Below the pieces are notes generated by a model. That model did not search any database. It was given only the letters and a program-made list of their open reading frames with translations, and had not been told where the DNA came from. This document shows positions 1 through 9,050 of a stretch of 64,000 nt of DNA, in pieces. The DNA comes from an uncultured Pelagibacteraceae bacterium (GTDB lineage: Bacteria > Pseudomonadota > Alphaproteobacteria > Pelagibacterales > Pelagibacteraceae), in assembly GCA_902540275.1 (NCBI GenBank), contig CACBMB010000003.1, positions 62,001-126,000 on the forward strand, given 5' to 3'. Both the position numbers and the translations under genes were made by a program. Numbering within the stretch: position 1 is the first letter of the stretch; every line of letters starts with the position of its first letter.

Positions 1-570
1 ACTACTCCTTTAATTACATTGGCATCAGGAGCTAAAATGGGAAAAACTGAGTCAGGAGCTATTTGGTTAGATGAAAAACTATTATCTGCTTATGATTATT
101 GGCAATTCTGGAGAAATGTAGACGACAGAGATGTTATTAAATTTTTAAAAATGTTTACAGATTTAGATGTTGAACAAATAAATAAAATAATAAATGAGGA
201 TATTAATCAACTTAAAATTAAGTTAGCTAATGAAACAACTTCTATGCTTCATGGTGAAAAGGCTTCTCGTAACGCAGAGCAAGCTGCGAAAGAAGTTTTT
301 TCTGGAAAATCATTAGGGTCTAATTTGCCATCAATTAAGATCAATAAAAAAAATTTTAGTAAAAATAATGATATAATTGAACTTGTCATTTTATCTAAGT
401 TAGAAAAATCTAAAAGTGAAGTAAGAAGATTAATTAAAGGAAATGCAATTAAATTAAATGATGAAATAATATCTGATGAAAAATTAATTATAAGTGATAA
501 GTTTTTTCAAAAAGATTATTTAAAACTTTCTATAGGAAAAAAAAGACATATTAAAATCGAATTTAATTAA
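1..570 (+). CDS. tyrS: Tyrosyl-tRNA synthetase, C-terminal part (truncated by window edge)
   Basis: Charges tRNA-Tyr with tyrosine in the cytoplasm. The reading frame is open from base 1, so the gene begins outside the window. The class I signature appears as KMGKT at bases 34-48 (the KMSKS loop), preceded by TLASGA, followed by the TyrS-typical GAIWLDEKLLSAYDYWQFWRN block (bases 55-117). The last 70 or so residues form an S4-like RNA-binding domain (SKSEVRRLIKGNAIKLND). The stop at 568-570 lies inside the end of the converging AsmA-like gene, an 8-base overlap. The TTG at 19 is only a possible start in this frame and is not the real one. Confidence 0.93.
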   Translation, partial: TTPLITLASGAKMGKTESGAIWLDEKLLSAYDYWQFWRNVDDRDVIKFLKMFTDLDVEQINKIINEDINQLKIKLANETTSMLHGEKASRNAEQAAKEVFSGKSLGSNLPSIKINKKNFSKNNDIIELVILSKLEKSKSEVRRLIKGNAIKLNDEIISDEKLIISDKFFQKDYLKLSIGKKRHIKIEFN

Positions 571-2752
571 TTTTTTTTATTCTCTCTAATGTTCTAGTAA
601 TAAATCTTGGAGTAAGAGTTTTTATAGGATTAACTGATGTTTCTAGATTTTCCAGAGGTCCTTTTATCTTAAAACTAACTCCAAAGACTCCCTCACCTGT
701 TTTAGAACCCACTAATATTTGGCCTAATATGGGTATTGATCCAATTACTTTATTTATCGTAGTGGCTGGGATTAAAGTTCCACGTAAACTAATCAATTTA
801 TCTTTTTCAACATATCCATTCATTAAAATAGAAATAGCTGGACCAATTGCATAAACTTCGTCTATGGTGATTAAATCTTTACTTGATTTAAATTGCATCT
901 CAAATTCATCAAATCCAATTCCTTCACCTGACATTAAGTCTGCAATACCCTGCAAGGATGCAAGTGTTAAAATTTTAGTTAAAACTGGTAATTCTTTTAA
1001 TTTAAAATCATAAATTTTTACTGTTGAGATAGACTCGTTTCCTTTTTTTATTGAATAAAAATCTAGTAGACCTCCACTAAATCCTTTTACAAATTTATAT
1101 CTATTTACAAAAGCCTCAGCTTGATCAACAAATAAAGTTGTAATTTTTTGATTACTTTCTGAATTAACTGTAAATCTCAATTTTTTTTTATTGTCAAAAT
1201 ATCCCTTTAAATCACCATTTATAATTTCTTCATCTTTAAAAGCTAAACTACCCTCAAAATTATCAAGTTTATGATTTTGATCTAATTGTAATTTAGCTAC
1301 ATTGATATGAATTAAGAATGATTTCTTAAATATCTTTGTGCTTTCCTGATTATCATCCAATAAATTCTTTATTAAGGAATTTGCATTTAAAATAGGACCC
1401 TTTAAAAAATAATCCTTATTTTTTTTAATTAACTCAAAATTATTGATTATATTCTCCTTGTCCAAATAATTGACATTAAAATTATTTAGATCAATTATTT
1501 TTAAATCTTCATTAAAAATTAATTTTTTGATGCTTATTTTATTTTCTTCCTCTGTTAAAGAAATTGTATCAAATTTTATTTTATCATTAATCTTATTTTC
1601 TCCTTTTATGTCTATGTTCAATTCAGTATTTTCTTTTTTTTGATAATTTAAAAAATCTAATTTAAAAGGATTTTTTTTTATTTTAAGTGAACTGGAGAAT
1701 GAATAAACATCATTAATTTTTTTTATTGAGTATTTAATATTATCATTTTGTTTTTGTAATAAAATATCTCCAAAACCATCTATAGATAAATTATTTTTTT
1801 TGGAAACAATTGTTAATTCATGATTTAAAAATTTTATACTATTTGATAATTCAGGAAATATTCTTTTTAAACCTTTAACTTTTGAACTTGTTATTTCATT
1901 TAATTTTAATTTAGTTTCAAATGCTAAGTCTTTAAGTTTTAATTTATTGTTTATTTTTAGGTAAAATCTACTATTTGAACTAAACTTTAAATTTGTCAAA
2001 TCTAAATTAGAAAAATAAGGTTTTATGAAAAAATCTAATTGATTCTGAGTTAAATCAATTATTTCATTCTCAACTTGACCATTAATCAAATAATGTTTTT
2101 TATCATTCTTTACTACAAGCTCTTTTGATGAAAACTCAACCTCATTTAATGCAAATTTTATATTTTTAAGATTTAAATTATCTTTTACTAAATCAAAATT
2201 AAAATTTATATCGTCTATAATTAATTTTTTAAAAACATCTATCTTTATATCACGCACGATACCATTTATTTTATAATTGTTTTTTAATTTGCCATTTTCA
2301 TTAAATTCTATTTTTATATTTGCAATTAAAAAGCCTTTTTTTAAAAATTTTTCGAAAAAATATAATTCGGTATTTTGCGTAAAACTTCTTGCTAAAGAAG
2401 TTATCTTTTTTACCTCTATAGGTTTTGTAGAAATTTCTAAATTTTCAATAATAAATTTATCACTAAATAAAGACTTTAGAGGTATTTGAGCTTTTATACT
2501 CTCAAGATCTAAAATAATATCTTTATTAATTATTTTTGGTCCAATTGTTTTTGTACTAAATTTAAAATCTATTGGATTAAAAATAATCTTTATTTTTTTT
2601 AGTTCAATATCTAAATGCTGATCAAGCTCTTTTATTTTATTTGAAATTTCATTGTTGAATTTTTTAGTTTCAATTCCAATTAAACTTAAATAACCAAAAA
2701 AAATTATAAGTAAAAAAAATAATGATGCTAAAATTTTAAATACTATTCTCAT
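563..2752 (-). CDS. AsmA-like / YhdP-type envelope protein (DUF3971, AsmA_2 C-terminus)
   Basis: A 729-residue protein with one N-terminal membrane segment (about residues 5-27) followed by a long, repetitive, beta-rich periplasmic region. The C-terminal 120 residues carry the AsmA_2 pattern: LASLQGIADLMSGEGIGFD, then a glycine/proline stretch (GSIPILGQILVGSKTGEG) and a final basic segment. Members of this family are thought to act as periplasmic bridges or regulators of lipid transfer to the outer membrane. The start codon overlaps the prfB stop as TAATG at 2750-2754, so it is translationally coupled to prfB. The family call is firm; the exact role is inferred from the family only. Confidence 0.8.
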   Translation of the reverse strand: MRIVFKILASLFFLLIIFFGYLSLIGIETKKFNNEISNKIKELDQHLDIELKKIKIIFNPIDFKFSTKTIGPKIINKDIILDLESIKAQIPLKSLFSDKFIIENLEISTKPIEVKKITSLARSFTQNTELYFFEKFLKKGFLIANIKIEFNENGKLKNNYKINGIVRDIKIDVFKKLIIDDINFNFDLVKDNLNLKNIKFALNEVEFSSKELVVKNDKKHYLINGQVENEIIDLTQNQLDFFIKPYFSNLDLTNLKFSSNSRFYLKINNKLKLKDLAFETKLKLNEITSSKVKGLKRIFPELSNSIKFLNHELTIVSKKNNLSIDGFGDILLQKQNDNIKYSIKKINDVYSFSSSLKIKKNPFKLDFLNYQKKENTELNIDIKGENKINDKIKFDTISLTEEENKISIKKLIFNEDLKIIDLNNFNVNYLDKENIINNFELIKKNKDYFLKGPILNANSLIKNLLDDNQESTKIFKKSFLIHINVAKLQLDQNHKLDNFEGSLAFKDEEIINGDLKGYFDNKKKLRFTVNSESNQKITTLFVDQAEAFVNRYKFVKGFSGGLLDFYSIKKGNESISTVKIYDFKLKELPVLTKILTLASLQGIADLMSGEGIGFDEFEMQFKSSKDLITIDEVYAIGPAISILMNGYVEKDKLISLRGTLIPATTINKVIGSIPILGQILVGSKTGEGVFGVSFKIKGPLENLETSVNPIKTLTPRFITRTLERIKKIN

Positions 2753-3844
2753 TAAATTTTATATAATGATTGTTCAAGAAAGTTATCAATATCACCATCT
2801 AATACTTTTTCAGGATTGGTACTCTCGTAACTTGTTCTGTTATCTTTAACTAATCTGTATGGCTGTAATACGTATGATCTTATTTGATGACCCCATCCTA
2901 TCTCTGATTTTGAGGATTCAATGTTTTGCACCTCCTTTTCTTTCTTTTTCATTTCAAAATCATATAATCTAGCTCTCAACATGTTCATACAAGTCTCTTT
3001 ATTTTTATGTTGTGATCTTTCATTTTGACATTGAACAACTATTTTTGATGGCAAATGTGTTATCCTCACCGCACTATCAGTAGTGTTGACATGTTGTCCA
3101 CCAGCACCACTCGATCTATACGTGTCTATCCTTAAATCTTTATCTAAAATTTCAATATCAATATTTTCATCAACTACTGGATATATCCATACACTTGCAA
3201 AACTTGTATGTCTTCTTGCACCAGAGTCAAAAGGTGAAATTCTTACTAATCGATGTATGCCAGACTCTTTTTTCAACCATCCAAAAACATAATTTCCTTC
3301 AATTTTTATTGTTGATGATTTAATACCTGCTTCTTCACCTCTGTGTTCACTTATAAGGCTTGATTTAAATTTTTTTGAATCTGACCATTTAAGATACATT
3401 CTTCTTAACATATCTGCCCAATCTTGACTTTCGGTACCTCCAGCACCAGCGTGAATTTCTATATAACAATCAAGAATATCTGCTTCGTTTGATAAAAAAC
3501 AATTTATTTCATTTTTTTTAACAACGCTTCTCAATTCTTTAATATTCTCAAAAACTTCATTTTGAATGTTTTGGTTATTTTCCTCTTTGGCCAGTTTATA
3601 TAAATCATCTAAATCACCTAAACCTTTAATAGAATTTTCAAATGAATTAATTAACTCTTCATAAAACTTTTTTTCCTTAATTACTTTATTTGAACCTGCT
3701 TTATCTTGCCAAAAATTAGCATTAAGCATTTTTTTATTATGATTTTCTAATTTGGAGTAAATATCATTTTTTTCAAAGAAACTCCTTGATTTTTTGATTA
3801 ATTTTCTCGATATCTTTTTTAAAATTTAAATATTTATCATCCAT
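2752..3844 (-). CDS. prfB: Peptide chain release factor 2, expressed by programmed +1 frameshift
   Basis: RF2 ends translation at UGA and UAA. The long uninterrupted frame starts only at 3729 (325 residues), but an ATG at 3842-3844 opens a 23-codon leader ending in an in-frame TGA at 3773-3775. Skipping one base there joins the leader to the main frame and yields 363 residues, close to the 365 of E. coli RF2. In the full protein the stop-recognition tripeptide SPF falls near residues 203-205 and the catalytic GGQ near 248-250, also matching E. coli numbering. The ATG overlaps the mrcA stop as TAATG. Annotating only from 3729 would drop the N-terminal helix. Confidence 0.93.
3773..3787 (-). 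promoter_or_regulatory. RF2 autoregulatory +1 frameshift site
   Basis: Read on the minus strand the site is AAGGAG TTT CTT TGA: a Shine-Dalgarno-like hexamer, a 3-base spacer, the slippery CTT codon and the in-frame TGA. Hexamer, spacer length, CUU and UGA correspond to the well-known E. coli site (AGGGGG UAU CUU UGA). In the family, low RF2 leaves the UGA unread and favours slippage to the +1 frame, so RF2 controls its own synthesis. Here the shift continues into GAA AAA AAT and on to the main frame. Confidence 0.92.
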
Positions 3845-6180
3845 TAATAAAACTTTAATATATTATTTGAATCTAATCTATTCTTATTTGAGTATAAAAC
3901 TTTACCACCAACAACATTTTTACTTTTGTATGCTTCCATAATAGTGTTTTTTGATGAAAGATTCGCTTTTTGACCTGTAGTAGGGTCAATCACCATCAGA
4001 GTTATACCATCAGAAACTTTGAATGGTCTTGCTTCAGATTTTTTTACTGCTTCTTTAATAAAATTTTTAAATATAGGTAATGCTGTTTTTGAGCCCGTTT
4101 CGAATTTCCCAAGCGGTGCAGGATTATCCATCCCAACATAGACTCCAATTACATAATTAGAAGTAAATCCAATAAACCATGCATCAGTATTCTCATTCGT
4201 AGTGCCAGTTTTTCCGGCTAGATTTAATCTTAATTTTTTTAATTTTTTTCCAGTCCCTCTTTGTATTACACCCTCAAGTATGGAAGTAATTTGGTAAGCT
4301 GTTTGAGCAGAAAAAACTTGCTTGTAATTATTATTTATTTTTGGATAATTTTTACTTGTATATGAAATTTCTTTACAGTCCAGGCATGATCTTTTTTCAT
4401 TATTTAGTATTGTATTTCCCTCACTATCTTGAATTCTATCTATAAGTATTGGGCTTACCAATTTTCCACCATTAACAAATGCTGAATATGCAGAGGTTAG
4501 TTTTAATAAAGTAGTCTCAGCTGATCCTAAAGATATAGACAATAACTCCTCAGGATTATCATAAATACCTAGATCTTCTGAAAATCTCGCAATATTACCA
4601 ATTCCTAATTTTTGAGCAATCCTAACAGTCATCAAATTTCTAGATTTCTCTAATCCAGTTCTTAATGTTGAAAGTCCATAAAATTTTTTTCCATAATTTT
4701 CTGGTTTCCACATTTTTAAATCTATACCTTGATCTAATACCAATGGAGCATCTAGTACTAATGAAGAAGGAGTATAATCATTTTCTAAAGCTAATGCATA
4801 AACAAAAGGTTTGAAGGCTGATCCTGGTTGTCTCAATGCTTGTGTTGCCCTATTAAATTCACTATTTTTAAAACTGAATCCACCACTCAACGCTAAAACT
4901 CTTCCAGTATATGGATCCATTACAACAATACCACCATTTATTTTAGGAATTTGTTTTAAACTAAACTCATTTTTTTTAATTTTTTTTGTATAGATTATGT
5001 CACCAACCTTTAACAACTCTTCAAATTCTTTTTTTGTCCACGTTATATCGTTATATTTTATAATGCCTTTTGATTTACTTGATGTTTCTATTTCCGCAGA
5101 AAATTTATCTACTTTTTTTACTATTGAAATATCCCAACCAATAGAATCCTCTAATCTATAATCTTTAAAATCATCAGACCAATTTGAGGAATATCTTTTA
5201 TTTCCTAGAATTCCATGCCATCCCTTCCTTTTATCATATGCAATTAGTCCTTCTCTTAAAGAATGCGTAGCAATTTTTTGTAAATTAAGATCTATAGGTG
5301 TATTTATATTAAATCCTTGTTTATATACCTTTTCATAACTTAATTTTTCAATAACATTTTTTCGTACATCCTCTATATAAAATTGTGCATCTTCTAAAAA
5401 AATCTTCTTTTTTTTTTTAAGTATAATTTTTTTTTTTTTTAAATTTTCAAATTCTTTATTATTTATAAACTTATTTTCTAACAAATTATTTAAAACAAGA
5501 TTTCTTCTAAACTCAGCTAATTTCATATTTCTATATGGGTTGTATTTACTAGGTGCTTTCGGTAATGCTGCTAACAATGCTGCTTCTTCATAATTAAGTT
5601 CCTTAATAGATTTATCAAAATATTCTAAGCTGGCAGCTGCAACACCATATGCCCCGCTACCTAGATATATTTGATTTAAATATAGCTCTAGAATTCTCTC
5701 TTTAGTTAAAGCTCTCTCAATTCTAAATGCAAGAATTGCTTCTTTTATTTTTCTGTTTAAGCTAACCTCATTAGTAAGCAAAAAGTTTTTAGCAACTTGC
5801 TGGGTGATTGTAGATGCGCCCTCTAATCTTTTTGAAGTCATTATGTTTTTCATATTATTTATTACTGCTCTCATGACACCTTTTGCATCTACGCCCGGAT
5901 GCGAAAAAAAGTTTTTATCCTCTGCTGACAAAAAAGCATTTATTACATTTTTTGGTATTGCACCATAAGGGATAAAAATCCTTTTTTCTTTTGAAAAATC
6001 AGCAACTAAATTTCCCTCACCTGAATAGACTTTGCTTGAAACAGGTGGTTTATAATTTTTTAAAAATTTATAATCTGGTATATTGTTAGAAAAATTCCAT
6101 AAAATACCCAATATTAAAAATGAGATAAGTAATAAAAAACTAAGAATTGCTAGGAATATATTTTTAAAATACTTGCTCAT
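3844..6180 (-). CDS. mrcA: Penicillin-binding protein 1A, bifunctional transglycosylase/transpeptidase
   Basis: Polymerises and crosslinks peptidoglycan in the periplasm; anchored by an N-terminal membrane helix (about residues 8-29). The glycosyltransferase domain shows AEDKNFFSHPGVD with the catalytic Glu, EGASTITQQVAKN and the ELYLNQIYLG block. The transpeptidase domain has the SxxK motif GSAFKPF with Ser near residue 454, an SRN triad, and the KTGTT box (AGKTGTTNENTDAWF). First gene of a coupled group with prfB and the AsmA-like gene. Two homopolymer A runs (minus strand) lie between the domains, see 5408-5440. A TATAAT on the minus strand (6190-6195) sits only ten bases before the start. 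Confidence 0.94.
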   Translation of the reverse strand: MSKYFKNIFLAILSFLLLISFLILGILWNFSNNIPDYKFLKNYKPPVSSKVYSGEGNLVADFSKEKRIFIPYGAIPKNVINAFLSAEDKNFFSHPGVDAKGVMRAVINNMKNIMTSKRLEGASTITQQVAKNFLLTNEVSLNRKIKEAILAFRIERALTKERILELYLNQIYLGSGAYGVAAASLEYFDKSIKELNYEEAALLAALPKAPSKYNPYRNMKLAEFRRNLVLNNLLENKFINNKEFENLKKKKIILKKKKKIFLEDAQFYIEDVRKNVIEKLSYEKVYKQGFNINTPIDLNLQKIATHSLREGLIAYDKRKGWHGILGNKRYSSNWSDDFKDYRLEDSIGWDISIVKKVDKFSAEIETSSKSKGIIKYNDITWTKKEFEELLKVGDIIYTKKIKKNEFSLKQIPKINGGIVVMDPYTGRVLALSGGFSFKNSEFNRATQALRQPGSAFKPFVYALALENDYTPSSLVLDAPLVLDQGIDLKMWKPENYGKKFYGLSTLRTGLEKSRNLMTVRIAQKLGIGNIARFSEDLGIYDNPEELLSISLGSAETTLLKLTSAYSAFVNGGKLVSPILIDRIQDSEGNTILNNEKRSCLDCKEISYTSKNYPKINNNYKQVFSAQTAYQITSILEGVIQRGTGKKLKKLRLNLAGKTGTTNENTDAWFIGFTSNYVIGVYVGMDNPAPLGKFETGSKTALPIFKNFIKEAVKKSEARPFKVSDGITLMVIDPTTGQKANLSSKNTIMEAYKSKNVVGGKVLYSNKNRLDSNNILKFY
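5408..5440 (-). repeat. Paired homopolymer A runs inside mrcA
   Basis: On the coding (minus) strand a run of 14 A (5427-5440) and a run of 11 A (5408-5418) lie nine bases apart within the region linking the glycosyltransferase and transpeptidase domains. They encode two lysine clusters (KKKK and KKKKK). Runs of this length are slippage-prone in replication and transcription and also prone to sequencing error. The frame is intact as given. Confidence 0.85.
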
Positions 6181-6278
6181 TTTGTTTCCATTATATACTG
6201 GAATTTGTTAAAGATAAGGCACTAGAAAACAAAATTTTATAAAAATAAATTTAAAATGAAACAATCAAAAAAAATCAT

Positions 6279-8057
6279 ATGGAAAAAAATTTATATATCG
6301 ATGCATCGCATCCCACTGAAACCAGAGTTGTGCTTAAATCAGAAAACAATATTGAAGATTACGAATACGAAGGTCTAAAAAATAGTTTAATTAAAAACAA
6401 TATCTATCTTGGTAAAGTAAGCAGAATTGAACCGTCTCTCCAAGCTGCTTTTGTAGATTTTGGAAGAGAAAGACATGGTTTTTTATCATTTAATGATATC
6501 CAGTCTGATTATTATCAAATTCCTCAAAGTGATCTTGAAATAATAAAACAAGAAGAGGAAAAAGCCAGAGAAGAACTTTCAAAAGAAATCGAAGCTAAAG
6601 AGGAAGAAGATTTAGCCGAGGGGAAATTAGAAATAGATGATCCATTAGAAAAAAAAAATTCAGAAGAGAAAGGAAATTTAATAGAGGAAAAAGTTATAAA
6701 AAAAGAAAAAAAATTTAATTTTAAAAGATATAAAATTCAAGAAGTTATAAAGCCTAATCAAGTTATATTAGTTCAAGTAATAAAAGATGAAAGAGGACAG
6801 AAAGGTGCTGCATTGAGCACATTTATTTCTGTAGCTGGCAAATATATTGTTTTGATGCCAAACACTCCAAAAGGTGGTGGTATATCTAGAAAAATATTTA
6901 ACCCAATAGACAGAAAAAAGATAAGAGAAATTTTAAATGAAATTGAGATCCCTAAGGAAATGGGTTTAATTGTTAGAACTGCAGGAAGTAATAAAACAAA
7001 AAATGAAATTAATCATGATTTAACAACACTTATCAATACGTGGAACCAAATTAAAGAAAAAGCAATTAATTCTATTGCCCCTTCACTTATACATCAAGAG
7101 AGTGAAATCATTAACAGAACTCTTCGAGATATGTATGATGAAAACACTAAAAATGTAATTATTGAAGGAAATGAAGGTTATAAAAAAGCTCAAAGTTTCA
7201 TGAAAATGATGATGCCTTCACACGTAAAAAAAATAAAAAAATATAGAGGTAAAGTTCCACTGTTTATAGATCAAGGTATAGAACAAAAACTAAATCAAAT
7301 ATTCGAGTCTGAAATTAAACTAAATTCAGGGGGATATTTGGTAATTAATCCCACTGAGGCTTTAGTCTCTATTGATATTAATTCTGGAAGTTCAATCAAA
7401 CAAAAAAATGTTGAAAGCACTGCCTTAGATACCAACTTAGAGGCTGCAGATGAAATAGCAAGACAAATAAAAATTAGAGATTTATCAGGACTTATAATTA
7501 TAGACTTTATAGATATGTTAGGATTTGGAAATAGAAGGTTGGTTGAAAGAAGACTGAAAGAGAAGTGTAGATCAGATAGAGCAAGAATTCAAATTGGTAG
7601 GATAAGTAATTTTGGTTTATTAGAGATGTCTAGACAAAGATTACGTGAAAGTGCAGTTAAATGGAAAGTAAATTTAACTGATGAGTCTTTTGCACAAAAA
7701 CTTCTTAAAATAGTTGAATTAAATGCAGTATTAAATAAGGCCAAATTTGTAGATTTAAAAGTTTGCGAGAAAATTTCTGATTTTTTAAAAGAAAACTTTG
7801 TTGAAGATTTAACATTTATTGAAAAAAAAATTAAAATGAAAATTGATATTATTACTGATCACAATCTTATAATTCCAGAATATATAATTGATATAAAAAA
7901 TAAATCAAAAAAAACTCTGCAATTGATAGAACATAAAGAAAAACTTAAAATTATTAATCTTAGAAAAAATGAAAATAAAATCATTAATTTAAAAAATATT
8001 AAGAAATATAAAAAAAAACCTTTTAAAAAAAAAAAATTTTTCAAAAAAGCTAAATAA
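6279..8057 (+). CDS. rne: Ribonuclease E/G family endoribonuclease, lacking the zinc-link
   Basis: Single-strand endoribonuclease for mRNA decay and rRNA processing. The split S1 domain (about residues 36-185) is interrupted by a Glu/Lys-rich insert (about 80-148), as in alphaproteobacterial RNase E. Catalytic aspartates are visible as SIDINSGSS (Asp366) and IIDFIDML (Asp409), 43 residues apart as in E. coli. After GLLEMSRQRL the usual CPxC zinc-link is absent: the sequence runs straight into the following helix, and the only cysteines nearby are isolated. The C-terminus is a short lysine-rich tail rather than a long degradosome scaffold. The gene converges on thiG with an 8-base overlap. RNase E versus G naming is uncertain; family is certain. 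Confidence 0.9.
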   Translation: MEKNLYIDASHPTETRVVLKSENNIEDYEYEGLKNSLIKNNIYLGKVSRIEPSLQAAFVDFGRERHGFLSFNDIQSDYYQIPQSDLEIIKQEEEKAREELSKEIEAKEEEDLAEGKLEIDDPLEKKNSEEKGNLIEEKVIKKEKKFNFKRYKIQEVIKPNQVILVQVIKDERGQKGAALSTFISVAGKYIVLMPNTPKGGGISRKIFNPIDRKKIREILNEIEIPKEMGLIVRTAGSNKTKNEINHDLTTLINTWNQIKEKAINSIAPSLIHQESEIINRTLRDMYDENTKNVIIEGNEGYKKAQSFMKMMMPSHVKKIKKYRGKVPLFIDQGIEQKLNQIFESEIKLNSGGYLVINPTEALVSIDINSGSSIKQKNVESTALDTNLEAADEIARQIKIRDLSGLIIIDFIDMLGFGNRRLVERRLKEKCRSDRARIQIGRISNFGLLEMSRQRLRESAVKWKVNLTDESFAQKLLKIVELNAVLNKAKFVDLKVCEKISDFLKENFVEDLTFIEKKIKMKIDIITDHNLIIPEYIIDIKNKSKKTLQLIEHKEKLKIINLRKNENKIINLKNIKKYKKKPFKKKKFFKKAK

Positions 8058-8850
8058 TACCTTCATTTGGGGAAGACGGACTACCCATTAAAGTTTTTTC
8101 TATTCGACCTGATAGAAAAGATTTTCTACCGGATATAACAGCATGTTTGAATGCTAAAGCCATATCAAATGGCTTTTTTGCTTTTGCGATTGCTGTATTT
8201 ACCAAAACCCCATCACACCCTAACTCCATTGCCATTACTGCGTCAGATGCTTGGCCTAAACCAGCATCAATAATTAAAGGCAATTTTGTCTGTGATCTTA
8301 TAATTTTGATATTTACTTTATTAAGGATACCTAAGCCTGAACCGATAGGAGCTGCTAAAGGCATTATCGCTGATGCTCCTGAGTTTTCTAATCGCTTTGC
8401 CATAAGCGGATCATCATTACAATATACCATTACTTTAAAACCTTCTTTTGTGAGGATCTCAGTAGATTTAAGAGTTTCTATCATTTCAGGAAATAAATTT
8501 TTTTTATCTCCCAAAACTTCAAGTTTAACTAATTTCCATCCACCTATTTCTCTTGCTAATCTTAATGTTCGTAGGGCTTCTTTAGAGTTAAAACATCCAG
8601 CAGTATTTGGTAAGTATGTAATTTTTTTGGGATCAATATAATCCATTAATAGAGGTTTTTTTTTGTCAGTTATATTAACTCTTCGGACTGCTACAGTTAC
8701 TATTTCTGCACCAGAAAGTTTAATTGCTTTTGCACAATCGCTCATATTCTTATATTTGCCAGTACCTACAATTAACCTTGAATTAAATCTTTTATTTGCA
8801 ATTACTAAATTGTCTTTAGTCAGCTTAACCACCTCCAATAAAATGAACAA
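8050..8850 (-). CDS. thiG: Thiazole synthase ThiG
   Basis: Forms the thiazole phosphate moiety of thiamine from 1-deoxyxylulose-5-phosphate, dehydroglycine and ThiS thiocarboxylate. Family blocks: SRLIVGTGKY near the N-terminus, the Schiff-base lysine region WKLVKLEVLGD, PLAAPIGSGLGI for phosphate binding, and DAGLGQASDAVMAMELGCDGVLVNTAIA. The coordinates give the longest frame from a TTG at 8848-8850, but this would overlap thiS by 26 bases and has no ribosome site. A CTG at 8821-8823, eight bases after GGAGG, would give an N-terminus matching other ThiG proteins and is my preferred start. Downstream partner of thiS. Confidence 0.94.
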   Translation of the reverse strand: MFILLEVVKLTKDNLVIANKRFNSRLIVGTGKYKNMSDCAKAIKLSGAEIVTVAVRRVNITDKKKPLLMDYIDPKKITYLPNTAGCFNSKEALRTLRLAREIGGWKLVKLEVLGDKKNLFPEMIETLKSTEILTKEGFKVMVYCNDDPLMAKRLENSGASAIMPLAAPIGSGLGILNKVNIKIIRSQTKLPLIIDAGLGQASDAVMAMELGCDGVLVNTAIAKAKKPFDMALAFKHAVISGRKSFLSGRIEKTLMGSPSSPNEGII

Positions 8851-9034
8851 CTTCTATTCTATCATTATTTTTTAAAATTATTCTATTTAACTTTTTTTTA
8901 TCAACAATTTCACCATTGACTTCAATTGCTACTTTTTTAAGCTGAATTTTAAGATTTTTAATTAAAATCGATAAATTAACATTTCTATTTATTGTTTTTA
9001 ATTTACCATTTACTTTAATTTTTATTTTTTTCAT
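8825..9034 (-). CDS. thiS: Sulfur carrier protein ThiS
   Basis: A 69-residue ubiquitin-fold sulfur carrier that delivers sulfide for thiazole formation. The start MKKIKIKVNGK is a typical ThiS/MoaD beta-strand opening and the protein ends in FIGGG, supplying the C-terminal Gly-Gly that is adenylated and thiocarboxylated. Directly upstream of thiG. The last glycine codons read GGAGGTGG, which is also a near-perfect ribosome-binding site for thiG. No thiC or thiE is nearby, in line with the known use of external pyrimidine precursor by SAR11 (established knowledge, not shown here). Confidence 0.85.
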   Translation of the reverse strand: MKKIKIKVNGKLKTINRNVNLSILIKNLKIQLKKVAIEVNGEIVDKKKLNRIILKNNDRIEVVHFIGGG

Positions 9035-9050
9035 CGTATATAAGAGCTAA

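Noticed and set aside
3729..3844. Apparent broken or truncated prfB (internal TGA in the leader)
   Set aside because: The TGA is part of the canonical RF2 frameshift signal, and the shifted frame restores the normal protein length, so it is not a pseudogene.
8147..8641. Open frame of 164 codons on the plus strand opposite thiG
   Set aside because: It is the antisense of a strongly conserved enzyme gene, has no ribosome site and no recognisable protein features.
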